Counted from the first letter of the stretch, positions 1 through 5,770 are shown. The stretch is 7,674 bases of DNA from an uncultured Clostridia bacterium (GCA_944388825.1 CALXKG010000075.1:1-7674); one strand, 5' to 3'. Numbers and translations: made by a program. Notes: generated by a model from the letters alone, not told the origin.

Positions 1-537
1 GGGCAGGGGGTCTACGCCAAGATCGAGGGGTTCGGTTTCCTGCCGATCACCTGTTTCGCGATGGCGCTGACCACCTTTATCAGCCAGAACCTGGGGGCGG
101 GGGAATACGACCGGGCGAAAAAGGGCGCGCGGTTCGGGATCGTCTGCTCGGTGCTGCTGGCGGAACTGGTCGGGGTGGTCATCTTCATCGGCGCGCCCTT
201 CTTCATGGGGCTGTTTGACCGCAACCCGGACGTCATCGCTTCCGGCGTCGGCCGCGCGCACGCCTGCTGCCTCTTCTTCTTCCTGCTGGCCTTTTCCCAC
301 TGCATCGCCGGCATCATGCGCGGGGCGGGGAAGGCGTCGGTGCCGATGCTGGTCATGCTGGTCAGCTGGTGCGTCATCCGGGTCATTTACATCACCGTGA
401 CCATCCGGTTTATCCCGTCGATCGCGGTCATCTACTGGGCTTACCCGATCACCTGGGTCATCAGCTCGGCGATCTTCCTGATTTACTTCCTCAAGTCCGA
501 CTGGGTGCACGCCTATGAAAAAAAGGGCGCGGCATAA
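1..537 (+). CDS. MATE-family multidrug/sodium efflux transporter, C-terminal part (5' truncated by window edge)
   Basis: The frame is open from base 1 and gives 178 residues ending in TAA at 535-537. The in-frame ATG at 61 is internal, because the residues before it (VYAKIEGFGFLP) already match the family. MATE proteins are inner-membrane antiporters of about 450 residues that expel cationic drugs or metabolites using H+ or Na+ gradients. What is visible is the second-half signature, with a TTFISQNLGAGEYDRAKKG stretch that matches the conserved QNxGAg..RAk motif. It is followed by about four hydrophobic helices: two around visible residues 47-67 and 84-105, then two in the last 60 residues. 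A short charged tail (YEKKGAA) ends the protein, as expected for a complete C-terminus. The gene converges with the AraC-type regulator and is separated from it by a hairpin terminator. The substrate cannot be told from this fragment, and the N-terminal two thirds lie outside the window. Confidence 0.9.
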   Translation, partial: GQGVYAKIEGFGFLPITCFAMALTTFISQNLGAGEYDRAKKGARFGIVCSVLLAELVGVVIFIGAPFFMGLFDRNPDVIASGVGRAHACCLFFFLLAFSHCIAGIMRGAGKASVPMLVMLVSWCVIRVIYITVTIRFIPSIAVIYWAYPITWVISSAIFLIYFLKSDWVHAYEKKGAA

Positions 538-561
538 CCCCCTGGACCGGAAAACAAAATA

Positions 562-605
562 TCCGCCGGAAGCGGTTTTGCGCCTGCTTCCGGCGGACTT
601 TCTTA
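562..605. terminator. Bidirectional intrinsic terminator between MATE and AraC genes
   Basis: A perfect 12-bp inverted repeat (TCCGCCGGAAGC at 562-573, GCTTCCGGCGGA at 586-597) encloses a 12-nt loop. On the + strand it is followed by a T-rich run (cttTCTTATTTTT), which fits termination of the MATE transcript. On the - strand it is followed by ATATTTTGTTTTCC, which fits termination of the regulator transcript. The two convergent genes end 24 bp before and 6 bp after the stem. Confidence 0.88.
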
Positions 606-1523
606 TTTTTCCCCCGTTTTGCTTTTTCCCGTGGAGCCGCGCATGACCGGGTCGCCGGAAAGCCCCGGCGTCTGCCGCTGGAAGATCATCTTCTTATACT
701 CGGCGGGGGTCATCCCGTAGACCCGGCGGCAGCAGTCGGTAAAGGCTTTGGAAGAGGCAAACCCCGCCTGAAAGGCGCTGTCGGTCACAGACGCGCCAAA
801 TTCGACCATGTAGGCCAGCGCGAACTTGAGCCGCACCTGCGAGAGGTATTTGCCGAAACTGGTGCCGGTGTATTTGCGGAAATAGCGGCAGAAATAATTT
901 TCCTGCAGCCCCACCCAGTCGGCGACCTGGGAAAGGGTGAGGGCGCTTTTGTAGTTGGTCTCGATATATTCGACCGCCTTGCGGGCGAGGTAATCGGGGC
1001 GCTGTTCCGGCGGCTCCGCCCCCTCCCGCGGGACGGCAGCCCGGGTGAGCAGCAGGTAGCAGATGTGGCAGATCAGCGCGTAGACCTCCGCCTGGATGGA
1101 GGGGGAAGGATGGGTCTTGTGGTAGTGGAGGGCCTTCATCGCCCGGACCAGTTCCGGCTGGACTTCCGAATCGGGCGTCAGGCGGAACCGCAGCTGCTCA
1201 AAATCGGGACAGAAGCCGGCAAACGTCTCTTCCGACAGCAGGAGGACACATCCCCTGGAGGTCTTTGCCCGGTCTTTCCCGCGGGTCACATGGACCGAGC
1301 GGGAGTTGATGACCAGGACTTTCCCCTCCGGCGCTTCCCACATCTCCCCGTCGGTGGTGACAAGCAGCGGGTTTTCCATCGGCAGCGTCACCTCGACCGC
1401 TTTGTGCCAGTGGGGGACCGTTTCACTTTTGACGCCGGTCAGCTCGTAGCAGACGACCATCGCGAAATCGCTGTGCAGGCCGGGCTCAGAATACTGAACC
1501 TGCTCATAATAGATCTCGTTCAT
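603..1523 (-). CDS. AraC-family transcriptional regulator (cupin sensor + AraC DNA-binding domain)
   Basis: The protein has 306 residues. An N-terminal cupin-like effector domain (about 1-120) carries VPHWHKAVEV with H38, H40 and E44, typical of sugar-sensing AraC proteins. It is followed by a helical linker and a C-terminal AraC DNA-binding domain with two helix-turn-helix units: HTH1 near 195-220 (LTLSQVADWVGLQENYF) and HTH2 near 246-276, ending in the family signature YGMTPAEYKK. The frame stays open upstream to 1712, but ATG at 1523-1521 is the better start. It has an AAGGGA-like ribosome binding site just upstream, it starts the cupin fold, and a longer protein would contain the gene's own promoter. 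The gene is divergent from two solute-binding protein genes whose promoters share direct repeats, so it is probably their regulator. The predicted distal half-site at 1599-1610 overlaps this gene's -35 box, suggesting autorepression. The ligand is unknown; an oligosaccharide or sugar is an inference from the neighbours. Confidence 0.9.
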   Translation of the reverse strand: MNEIYYEQVQYSEPGLHSDFAMVVCYELTGVKSETVPHWHKAVEVTLPMENPLLVTTDGEMWEAPEGKVLVINSRSVHVTRGKDRAKTSRGCVLLLSEETFAGFCPDFEQLRFRLTPDSEVQPELVRAMKALHYHKTHPSPSIQAEVYALICHICYLLLTRAAVPREGAEPPEQRPDYLARKAVEYIETNYKSALTLSQVADWVGLQENYFCRYFRKYTGTSFGKYLSQVRLKFALAYMVEFGASVTDSAFQAGFASSKAFTDCCRRVYGMTPAEYKKMIFQRQTPGLSGDPVMRGSTGKSKTGEK

Positions 1524-1583
1524 ATCCTTGTCCCTTTCTAATTGGTCATGAGGCTTACTTTCACGACTAAAACGTTCTATCTG

Positions 1584-1612
1584 ATTATACCACAGGAAGA
1601 TAATTTTTACAA
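1584..1612 (-). promoter_or_regulatory. Sigma-A type promoter of the AraC-family gene
   Basis: Read on the - strand, TTGTAA (+ strand 1607-1612) is followed after exactly 17 bp by TATAAT (1584-1589). The -10 is preceded by TGG, giving an extended -10. Transcription would start near 1577 and leave a leader of about 54 nt before the ATG at 1523. The -35 box lies inside the upstream direct repeat (1599-1610), so a protein bound there should block this promoter. Confidence 0.78.
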
Positions 1613-1632
1613 CCGTCTGGATAAATTTTGAC
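1599..1632 (+). promoter_or_regulatory. Predicted AraC-type operator, copy 1 (two direct half-sites 21 bp apart)
   Basis: Two direct repeats, GATAATTTTTAC at 1599-1610 and GATAAATTTTGAC at 1620-1632, start 21 bp apart, i.e. two helical turns on the same DNA face. The same pair with the same spacing occurs at 3430-3463 before the second binding-protein gene. AraC-family activators (for example AraC at araI1-I2) bind direct half-sites with this period, with the proximal site next to the -35 region. The sequence and spacing are seen; binding by the neighbouring regulator is inferred. Confidence 0.68.
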
Positions 1633-1652
1633 GCGATTTTTTCATGCGCCGG

Positions 1653-1661
1653 TGGTAAAAT
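1653..1661 (+). promoter_or_regulatory. Promoter of first solute-binding protein gene (extended -10, weak -35)
   Basis: TGGTAAAAT is an extended -10 box with TAAAAT at 1656-1661, and the flanks (CGCCGGTGGTAAAATAAGT) are nearly the same as at 3479-3496. At the ideal 17-bp spacing the -35 position holds GCGATT, a poor match. A better TTGACG lies at 1628-1633 but 22 bp away, which is too far. This is what one expects of an activator-dependent promoter, with the predicted AraC half-site ending around the -35 position. The transcript would start near 1668. Confidence 0.65.
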
Positions 1662-1677
1662 AAGTGCAATATAACAA

Positions 1678-1721
1678 ACGCCCTTCCCGAGAGGAGGGCG
1701 TCCGCCGGACAAATGGCGGAC
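1678..1721 (+). other. Two adjoining hairpins in the 5' leader of the first binding-protein gene
   Basis: The predicted leader (about 1668-1754) holds a 9-bp stem with one G-U pair (ACGCCCTTC 1678-1686, GGAGGGCGT 1693-1701) and directly after it a 7-bp stem (GTCCGCC 1700-1706, GGCGGAC 1715-1721). The stems share two bases, so they stack or compete. A T-rich run (ATTTTCTTTTC) follows, then the AAAGGA ribosome binding site. The second paralog's leader lacks both stems. This could be a 5' mRNA-stabilising structure or a weak attenuator. No known riboswitch was recognised. Confidence 0.5.
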
Positions 1722-1754
1722 AAGGGGATTTTCTTTTCAGAAAGGAATGCAGAC

Positions 1755-3347
1755 ATGATGAAAAAGAGACTGTTTTGCGCGCTTCTGGCCGGTTTGACCG
1801 TCTTCTCCCTTGCCGGGTGCAACGGCGGCGGGGAGTCCAGCACGCCCGCCTCCGACAGCGGCTCTTCTTCCGAGGCCGCTGACGCCGGCGATACCGGCGG
1901 CGCAGAAGGCGAAGAGGCGGCGGATACCGCGATCGACTTCGACAGCGATCCGTATGAGGTCCACTTCATGTATCTGGTGGCCAAGGAAGGCTCCAACCAG
2001 TCGACCATCCAGGAGCAGATCAACGCCCTGACGCTGGAAAACCTGAACATGACCGTCGACCTCATCCCGATGACGATGGGCGCGTACAACTCCACCATTT
2101 CCACCTCGCTGGCGTCCGGCGAGCCGCTGGATATGATGCCGGTCTTCTCCGGTTCCTTTGACACCTATATCGAATCCGGGTATCTGGTCAACCTCTACGA
2201 TTATGAAGAATACCTGACCGGCGTCAAGGAGCAGATGGGCGACGCTTTCTATGCGGGCGACATCGGCGGCTTCCTGGCCGGCTTTACCGAGATGAAGGAA
2301 TGGGGCTTCCCCTGCGGGCTGATCGTCCGCAAGGACATCTTTGATGAGCTGGGCTATTCGGTCGACGACTTCTCGATCACCGCGGAGGATATGTCTACCT
2401 TTCAGCAGATGGACGAGCTGTTCGCCGCCGTCAAGGAAGCCTACCCGAACATGATCGCGCTGGGCGGCACCGCCAATATGACCACCCAGGGCTATTCCTG
2501 GTACGACGGGCTGGGCAACAGCTTCGGCGTCCTTGGCAACTTCGCTAAGGATACCACCATCACCAACTGGTATGAGTCCCAGCAGTACTACGACTTCTGC
2601 TCCACCTTCGGCCGCTGGTTCGACGCGGGCTACACCTCCGCAGACGTCGCGACCAACCAGGATTCCGGCGAGACGCTGATGCGGGCGGGCAACCTCTTCT
2701 CCTTTATCACCTATTACAAGCCCAACACCAACGTCGAAAAGCTGGCCCAGACCGGGTATGAAGTCGAAGTTGTCCCGATGAGCGAATACGGCATCAAGAG
2801 CAACGCCTCCATCAACTCGCTGGTCTATTCGCTGGCCAACGCCGCCGAAGACAAGGTGAAGGCGGCCCAGTTCATGAACTTCGCCTACACCAGCGGCGAA
2901 CTGAACGACCTCATCAACTGGGGCGTTGAAGGGGAGGACTGGATCGAGGACGAAAACGGCCAGGCCGCTTATCCGGAAGGGATCGACGCCAACAACGTCG
3001 CGACCCACAACGACTTTGGCTGGGGCCTGCCCAACCAGTTTGTCGGCCATGCCTGGGCGGGCAACCCCACCGATATCTGGGACCAGTACCGGGAATACAA
3101 CGACTCGATGCAGCTGTCGGTCGCTTACGGCTTCGGCTTCAGCGGCGCGAACGTCACCAACCAGATCACCCAGTGCACCTCCGTCCAGTCGGAGTACGCG
3201 ACCCAGCTGGGCTTCGGCGTCGCCGAGGACCTGGACGCCGCGATCGCCGAGTTTAATGAAAAGCTCTACGCCGCCGGCCTGCAGGACATCATGGACGAAA
3301 AACAGAAGCAGTTCGACGAATGGTATAAGGAAAACGGCGCTGAATAA
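1755..3347 (+). CDS. ABC transporter extracellular solute-binding lipoprotein (LplA/DUF3502-like), paralog 1
   Basis: A 530-residue secreted lipoprotein that should capture a solute, probably an oligosaccharide, at the outer face of the membrane and hand it to an ABC permease. Residues 1-22 form a lipoprotein signal peptide (MKKR, hydrophobic core, lipobox SLAGC with lipidated C22). An acidic Ser/Gly/Ala/Glu tether follows (about 23-62), then the two-lobed binding domain. SLASGEPLDMMPV (118-130) is the typical N-lobe motif. The C-terminal third carries NWGVEGEDW (388-396), a PNQFVGHAW segment (426-434), IWDQYREYND (441-450) and a final helical EKQKQFDEW, all typical of the DUF3502/LplA family. 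The start at 1755 lies 8 bp after AAAGGA (1741-1746); ATG 1758 is a close alternative and corresponds to the start in the paralog. An upstream ATG at 1713 is rejected because it lies before the ribosome binding site. The gene is monocistronic, with its own promoter and terminator, and no permease genes are adjacent. The substrate is not determinable here. Confidence 0.92.
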   Translation: MMKKRLFCALLAGLTVFSLAGCNGGGESSTPASDSGSSSEAADAGDTGGAEGEEAADTAIDFDSDPYEVHFMYLVAKEGSNQSTIQEQINALTLENLNMTVDLIPMTMGAYNSTISTSLASGEPLDMMPVFSGSFDTYIESGYLVNLYDYEEYLTGVKEQMGDAFYAGDIGGFLAGFTEMKEWGFPCGLIVRKDIFDELGYSVDDFSITAEDMSTFQQMDELFAAVKEAYPNMIALGGTANMTTQGYSWYDGLGNSFGVLGNFAKDTTITNWYESQQYYDFCSTFGRWFDAGYTSADVATNQDSGETLMRAGNLFSFITYYKPNTNVEKLAQTGYEVEVVPMSEYGIKSNASINSLVYSLANAAEDKVKAAQFMNFAYTSGELNDLINWGVEGEDWIEDENGQAAYPEGIDANNVATHNDFGWGLPNQFVGHAWAGNPTDIWDQYREYNDSMQLSVAYGFGFSGANVTNQITQCTSVQSEYATQLGFGVAEDLDAAIAEFNEKLYAAGLQDIMDEKQKQFDEWYKENGAE

Positions 3348-3369
3348 GCTATACTTCTATTCCTTTCTG

Positions 3370-3400
3370 ACCCCCTGCCGGATCCCGGCAGGGGGTTATG
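3370..3400 (+). terminator. Intrinsic terminator of first solute-binding protein gene
   Basis: An 11-bp perfect GC-rich stem (CCCCCTGCCGG 3371-3381, CCGGCAGGGGG 3385-3395) has a 3-nt loop and starts 23 bp after the stop codon. The T-tract after it is short (TTATG), so termination may be partial. The stem and the 3' UTR before it are conserved after the second paralog. Confidence 0.75.
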
Positions 3401-3405
3401 CATGA

Positions 3406-3427
3406 TATTGCCCGGAACAGGGCAATA
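3406..3427. repeat. 8-bp inverted repeat between terminator 1 and operator 2
   Basis: TATTGCCC (3406-3413) and GGGCAATA (3420-3427) form a perfect 8-bp stem with a 6-nt loop. It abuts the predicted operator starting at 3430 and has no counterpart in front of the first copy. A run of five T follows at 3435-3439, so it might act as a back-up terminator, but the T run is 7 nt away from the stem. It may instead be a regulator site specific to the second copy. Confidence 0.5.
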
Positions 3428-3429
3428 AG

Positions 3430-3463
3430 GATAATTTTTACTATGATATGGATAAATTATATC
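3430..3463 (+). promoter_or_regulatory. Predicted AraC-type operator, copy 2 (two direct half-sites 21 bp apart)
   Basis: GATAATTTTTAC at 3430-3441 and GATAAATTATATC at 3451-3463 start 21 bp apart. They match the copy at 1599-1632 in sequence, in spacing and in distance to the -10 box (57 and 36 bp from half-site start to -10 start in both copies). The proximal half-site ends immediately before the -35 box at 3464. Since the surrounding DNA has drifted, the retained sequence suggests selection. Confidence 0.68.
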
Positions 3464-3492
3464 TTGAAATATTCCCCCGCGGGTGATAAAAT
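3464..3492 (+). promoter_or_regulatory. Promoter of second solute-binding protein gene
   Basis: TTGAAA (3464-3469), a 17-bp spacer and TAAAAT (3487-3492), with TGA just before the -10, form a good sigma-A promoter with an extended -10. The transcript would start near 3499 and give a leader of about 40 nt. The -35 is much better than in copy 1, so basal expression is probably higher. Confidence 0.78.
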
Positions 3493-3538
3493 AAGTATAA
3501 ATTGGGGAATCCCATATTCAGAAAGGAAGGATTGACGC

Positions 3539-5125
3539 ATGAAAAAGAGACTGTTCTGCGCACTGCTTGCCGGCCTGACCGTTTTCTCCCTGGCCGGGTG
3601 CGGAAACGGCGGGGAATCCAGCACCCCTGCTGCGGACAATGGCTCGGCCGGATCGGAAGCGGCTGATGCGGACGGCGCGGAAAGCGAAGAGGCGGCGGAT
3701 ACGGCGATCGACTTCGACAGCGACCCGTATGAGGTCCACTTCATGTACCTGGTGGCGGCGGAAGGCGCCAACCAGGACAAGATCGACCAGCTGGTCAATG
3801 AGCTGACGCTGGAAAACCTCAACATGACCGTCGATATGCTGCCGATGACCTTCGGCGCCTACAACACGACCATTTCCACCTCGCTGGCGTCCGGCGAACC
3901 GCTCGACATCGTCCCGGTTTTCTCTTCCTCGTTTGACACCTACATCGAGTCGGGCTACCTGGTCAACCTTTACGACTATGAACAGCACCTGACCGGCGTC
4001 CTGGAACAGATGGGCGACGCCTATTACGCGGGCGATATCGGCGGGTTCCTCGTCGGCTTTACCGAGATGAAGGAATGGGGCTTCCCGCTCGGCATGGTCG
4101 TCCGCAAGGATATCTTTGACGAGCTGGGCTACTCGGTCGACGACTTCTCGATCGACCCGGACGATATCTCCACCTTCCAGCAGATCGACGACCTGTATGC
4201 TTCCCTCAAGGAAGCCTATCCCAATATGGTCGGGCTGGGCGCCGGCATCATGGCGACTTCCCCCTACTCCTGGTATGACGGGCTGGGCAACAACTACGGC
4301 GTACTGGCCAACTACGCGCGGGATACGACGGTGACCAACTGGTTTGAATCCCAGCAGTTCTATGATTTCTGCTCGGTCGCCAAGCGGTGGTTCGACGCCG
4401 GCTATACCTCCGCCGACATCGTCACCAGCCAGGATTCGGGCGAGATCCTCTTCAAGGCGGGCAACACCTTCTCGTTCATGTGCTACTATAAGCCGAATAC
4501 CGCCGTTGAAAAGCTGGCCCAGACCGGTTATGAGGTCGAGGTCATCCCGATCAGCCACTTCGGCATCAAGAGTAACGCTTCCATCAACTCGCTGGTCTAT
4601 TCGATGGCCAACGCCGCCGAGGACAAGACCAAAGCCGCCCAGTTCATGAACTTCATCTACACCAACGGCGACATGAGCGACCTGCTCAACTGGGGCGTCG
4701 AAGGGGAAGACTGGGTCGAGGATGAAAACGGACAGGCTACCTATCCGGAAGGGGTCGATGCCCAGAGCGTCGCGACCCACAACGACTATGGCTGGGCGCA
4801 GCCCAACCAGTTTGTCGGCCATGCCTGGGCGGGCAACCCGATCGACATCTGGGACCAGTACCGCGAATACAACGATTCGATGGAAAAATCCGTCGCCTAC
4901 GGCTTCAGCTTCAGCGGCGCCAACGTCACGACCCAGATTGCCCAGTGCAGCTCGGTCGAATCTGAATACTTAAAGACGCTGGCATTCGGCGCGGTGGAAG
5001 ACCTGGACGCTTCGATCGCCGACTTTAACGACAAGTTAAACGCTGCCGGCCTGCAGGACATTATGACCGAAAAGCAGACCCAGCTGGACGCCTGGCTCGC
5101 GGAAAAGGGCTCCGGCGCTGAATAA
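3539..5125 (+). CDS. ABC transporter extracellular solute-binding lipoprotein (LplA/DUF3502-like), paralog 2
   Basis: A 528-residue lipoprotein that is a tandem paralog of the gene at 1755-3347. It has the same signal peptide and lipobox (SLAGC, lipidated C21), a tether two residues shorter but equally acidic, and the same family motifs: SLASGEPLD in the N-lobe, and NWGVEGEDW, PNQFVGHAW and IWDQYREYND in the C-terminal region. By hand alignment of about 480 mature residues there are roughly 110 differences, i.e. about 77 percent identity. Differences include a one-residue deletion in the loop after YPNM and many changes in the helix after MYLVA and in the last 60 residues. The start ATG is preceded by GAAAGGAAGGA with 7-bp spacing, a strong ribosome binding site. 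The gene has its own promoter and terminator and faces the HD/peptidase operon. Ligand capture for an ABC importer is the family role; whether both paralogs bind the same ligand is unknown. Confidence 0.92.
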   Translation: MKKRLFCALLAGLTVFSLAGCGNGGESSTPAADNGSAGSEAADADGAESEEAADTAIDFDSDPYEVHFMYLVAAEGANQDKIDQLVNELTLENLNMTVDMLPMTFGAYNTTISTSLASGEPLDIVPVFSSSFDTYIESGYLVNLYDYEQHLTGVLEQMGDAYYAGDIGGFLVGFTEMKEWGFPLGMVVRKDIFDELGYSVDDFSIDPDDISTFQQIDDLYASLKEAYPNMVGLGAGIMATSPYSWYDGLGNNYGVLANYARDTTVTNWFESQQFYDFCSVAKRWFDAGYTSADIVTSQDSGEILFKAGNTFSFMCYYKPNTAVEKLAQTGYEVEVIPISHFGIKSNASINSLVYSMANAAEDKTKAAQFMNFIYTNGDMSDLLNWGVEGEDWVEDENGQATYPEGVDAQSVATHNDYGWAQPNQFVGHAWAGNPIDIWDQYREYNDSMEKSVAYGFSFSGANVTTQIAQCSSVESEYLKTLAFGAVEDLDASIADFNDKLNAAGLQDIMTEKQTQLDAWLAEKGSGAE

Positions 5126-5146
5126 GTTATAGTTCTATTCCTTTTT

Positions 5147-5184
5147 GACCCCCTGCCGGAGATGGCAGGGGGTCATTTCGGTTT
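5147..5184 (+). terminator. Intrinsic terminator of second solute-binding protein gene
   Basis: An 11-bp perfect stem (GACCCCCTGCC 5147-5157, GGCAGGGGGTC 5164-5174) with a 6-nt loop is followed by ATTTCGGTTT. The stem and the approximately 20 bp before it match terminator 1, while the loop differs. The hairpin lies 17 bp beyond the HD gene's stop on the opposite strand, but on that side it is followed by an A-rich run, so it is at best a weak terminator for that operon. Confidence 0.75.
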
Positions 5185-5191
5185 GCACGGG

Positions 5192-5761
5192 TCATGCCCG
5201 CGCTTCGTCCAGATAGCTGGCCTCTAAATCGGCGATATGCAGCAGCACCGCCAGCGGCACCTTTTCAAAGGCCGCCGAGACGTTCTGGTCGGCGGGGGAG
5301 GCGGTGAACCCGCCCATGTGGAACCGGATGGCGATCGCCTCCTCCAGCGAGAGGCGCATAAACCGTTCGATGATGAAGACGCTCTTCTCCCCGTGGCCGT
5401 AGGGGATCTGTTCGTCGACGGTGTAGTAGGGCTTTTGCACCCATGCCCCGTTTTCCTTGACGTTGCGGATGTCCTCTTTGTAAAAATTGACCTTGCACAG
5501 GTCGTGCAGCAGCCCCGCGACCGCCAGCGTTTCATCCGGATAGGGGCACTCCTCCGGATATTCGGCCGCCGCCAGCTTTTTCAGCCGCTCATAGACGTGG
5601 ACGCTGTGCTGCATCAGCCCGCCCTTGCAGGCGAGGTGGTAGCGGGTGGAGGCCGGGGCGGTGAAAAAATCCGCCTTGCCCATCCATTCCAACAGCCTGT
5701 CCGCCCCGCGGCGGGTGATCTTCTCGTGATAGAGGGCGGTAAATTCTTCCTTTGTGACCAT
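5192..5761 (-). CDS. HD-domain phosphohydrolase-like protein
   Basis: A 189-residue single-domain protein of the HD superfamily (metal-dependent phosphohydrolases acting on nucleotides or nucleic acids). Visible metal-binding residues are H52 in GGLMQHSVHV, the H86-D87 doublet in LLHDLCK, H123 in YGHGEKS, H148 in RFHMGG and D178 in HIADLEASYLD. The N-terminal 40 residues are helical, and no second domain is present. The GGLxxHS and LLHDLxK context resembles the HD part of YhaM-like 3'-5' exonucleases, but there is no OB-fold domain, so the function stays open. The start ATG (5761-5759) has GGTGAG about 5 bp upstream and lies 9 bp after the stop of the M42 peptidase gene, so the two are co-transcribed and probably translationally coupled. 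The stop is 18 bp from the terminator stem of the convergent gene. A nuclease or nucleotidase role is inferred from the family only. Confidence 0.87.
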   Translation of the reverse strand: MVTKEEFTALYHEKITRRGADRLLEWMGKADFFTAPASTRYHLACKGGLMQHSVHVYERLKKLAAAEYPEECPYPDETLAVAGLLHDLCKVNFYKEDIRNVKENGAWVQKPYYTVDEQIPYGHGEKSVFIIERFMRLSLEEAIAIRFHMGGFTASPADQNVSAAFEKVPLAVLLHIADLEASYLDEARA

Positions 5762-5770
5762 CTTCTCACC

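Larger units (their letters stand above)
1599..3396 (+). repeat. Tandem duplicated cassette, unit 1 (operator-promoter-gene-3' UTR-terminator)
   Basis: This segment corresponds along its whole length to 3430-5174. The operator half-sites, extended -10, AGAAAGGA ribosome binding site, full reading frame, 3' UTR (TTCTATTCCTTT) and the CCCCCTGCC stem occur in the same order in both. The leader is the main length difference (unit 1 is longer, with two hairpins). It indicates one duplication of a whole transcription unit followed by divergence. Confidence 0.8.
3430..5174 (+). repeat. Tandem duplicated cassette, unit 2
   Basis: Direct repeat partner of 1599-3396. Only 33 bp separate the two units, and that gap holds the 3406-3427 inverted repeat. 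There are no transposase remnants or obvious terminal repeats at the borders, so unequal recombination or an older duplication is more likely than an insertion element. Confidence 0.8.

Noticed and set aside
1628..1633. TTGACG as the -35 of the first binding-protein promoter
   Set aside because: The spacing to TAAAAT at 1656 is 22 bp, outside the workable range. It is more likely part of the proximal regulator half-site.
1524..1712. Longer N-terminus for the AraC-family protein (start at 1712)
   Set aside because: The extra 63 residues would be encoded by the promoter region, including the TATAAT at 1584-1589, and have no family counterpart. ATG 1523 has a ribosome binding site.
1713..1754. 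Upstream ATG at 1713 as start of the first binding protein
   Set aside because: It lies in the hairpin-rich leader with no ribosome binding site of its own and would put 14 polar residues before a perfect lipoprotein signal peptide. AAAGGA at 1741-1746 points to 1755/1758.
1678..1754. Riboswitch in the leader of the first binding-protein gene
   Set aside because: Only two short simple hairpins are visible; no conserved core of a known riboswitch class was recognised, and the leader is short.
1607..2164. Open - strand frame of 185 codons across the regulator/binding-protein intergenic region
   Set aside because: It runs through the divergent promoters, the predicted operator and the lipoprotein signal sequence, and its product has no recognisable domain.
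1737..3050. Long open frame of 437 codons on the - strand opposite the first binding-protein gene, mirrored by 434 codons at 3518-4822
   Set aside because: Both lie antisense to genuine lipoprotein genes of known family, read as low-complexity Val/Gly/Asp/Arg protein without domains, and recur only because the sense genes are paralogs with strongly biased GC-rich codons. No ribosome binding site or promoter supports them.
1599..5174. Insertion sequence or composite mobile element explaining the tandem repeat
   Set aside because: No transposase, terminal inverted repeats or target-site duplication were seen. The repeated unit is simply an intact promoter-gene-terminator cassette.
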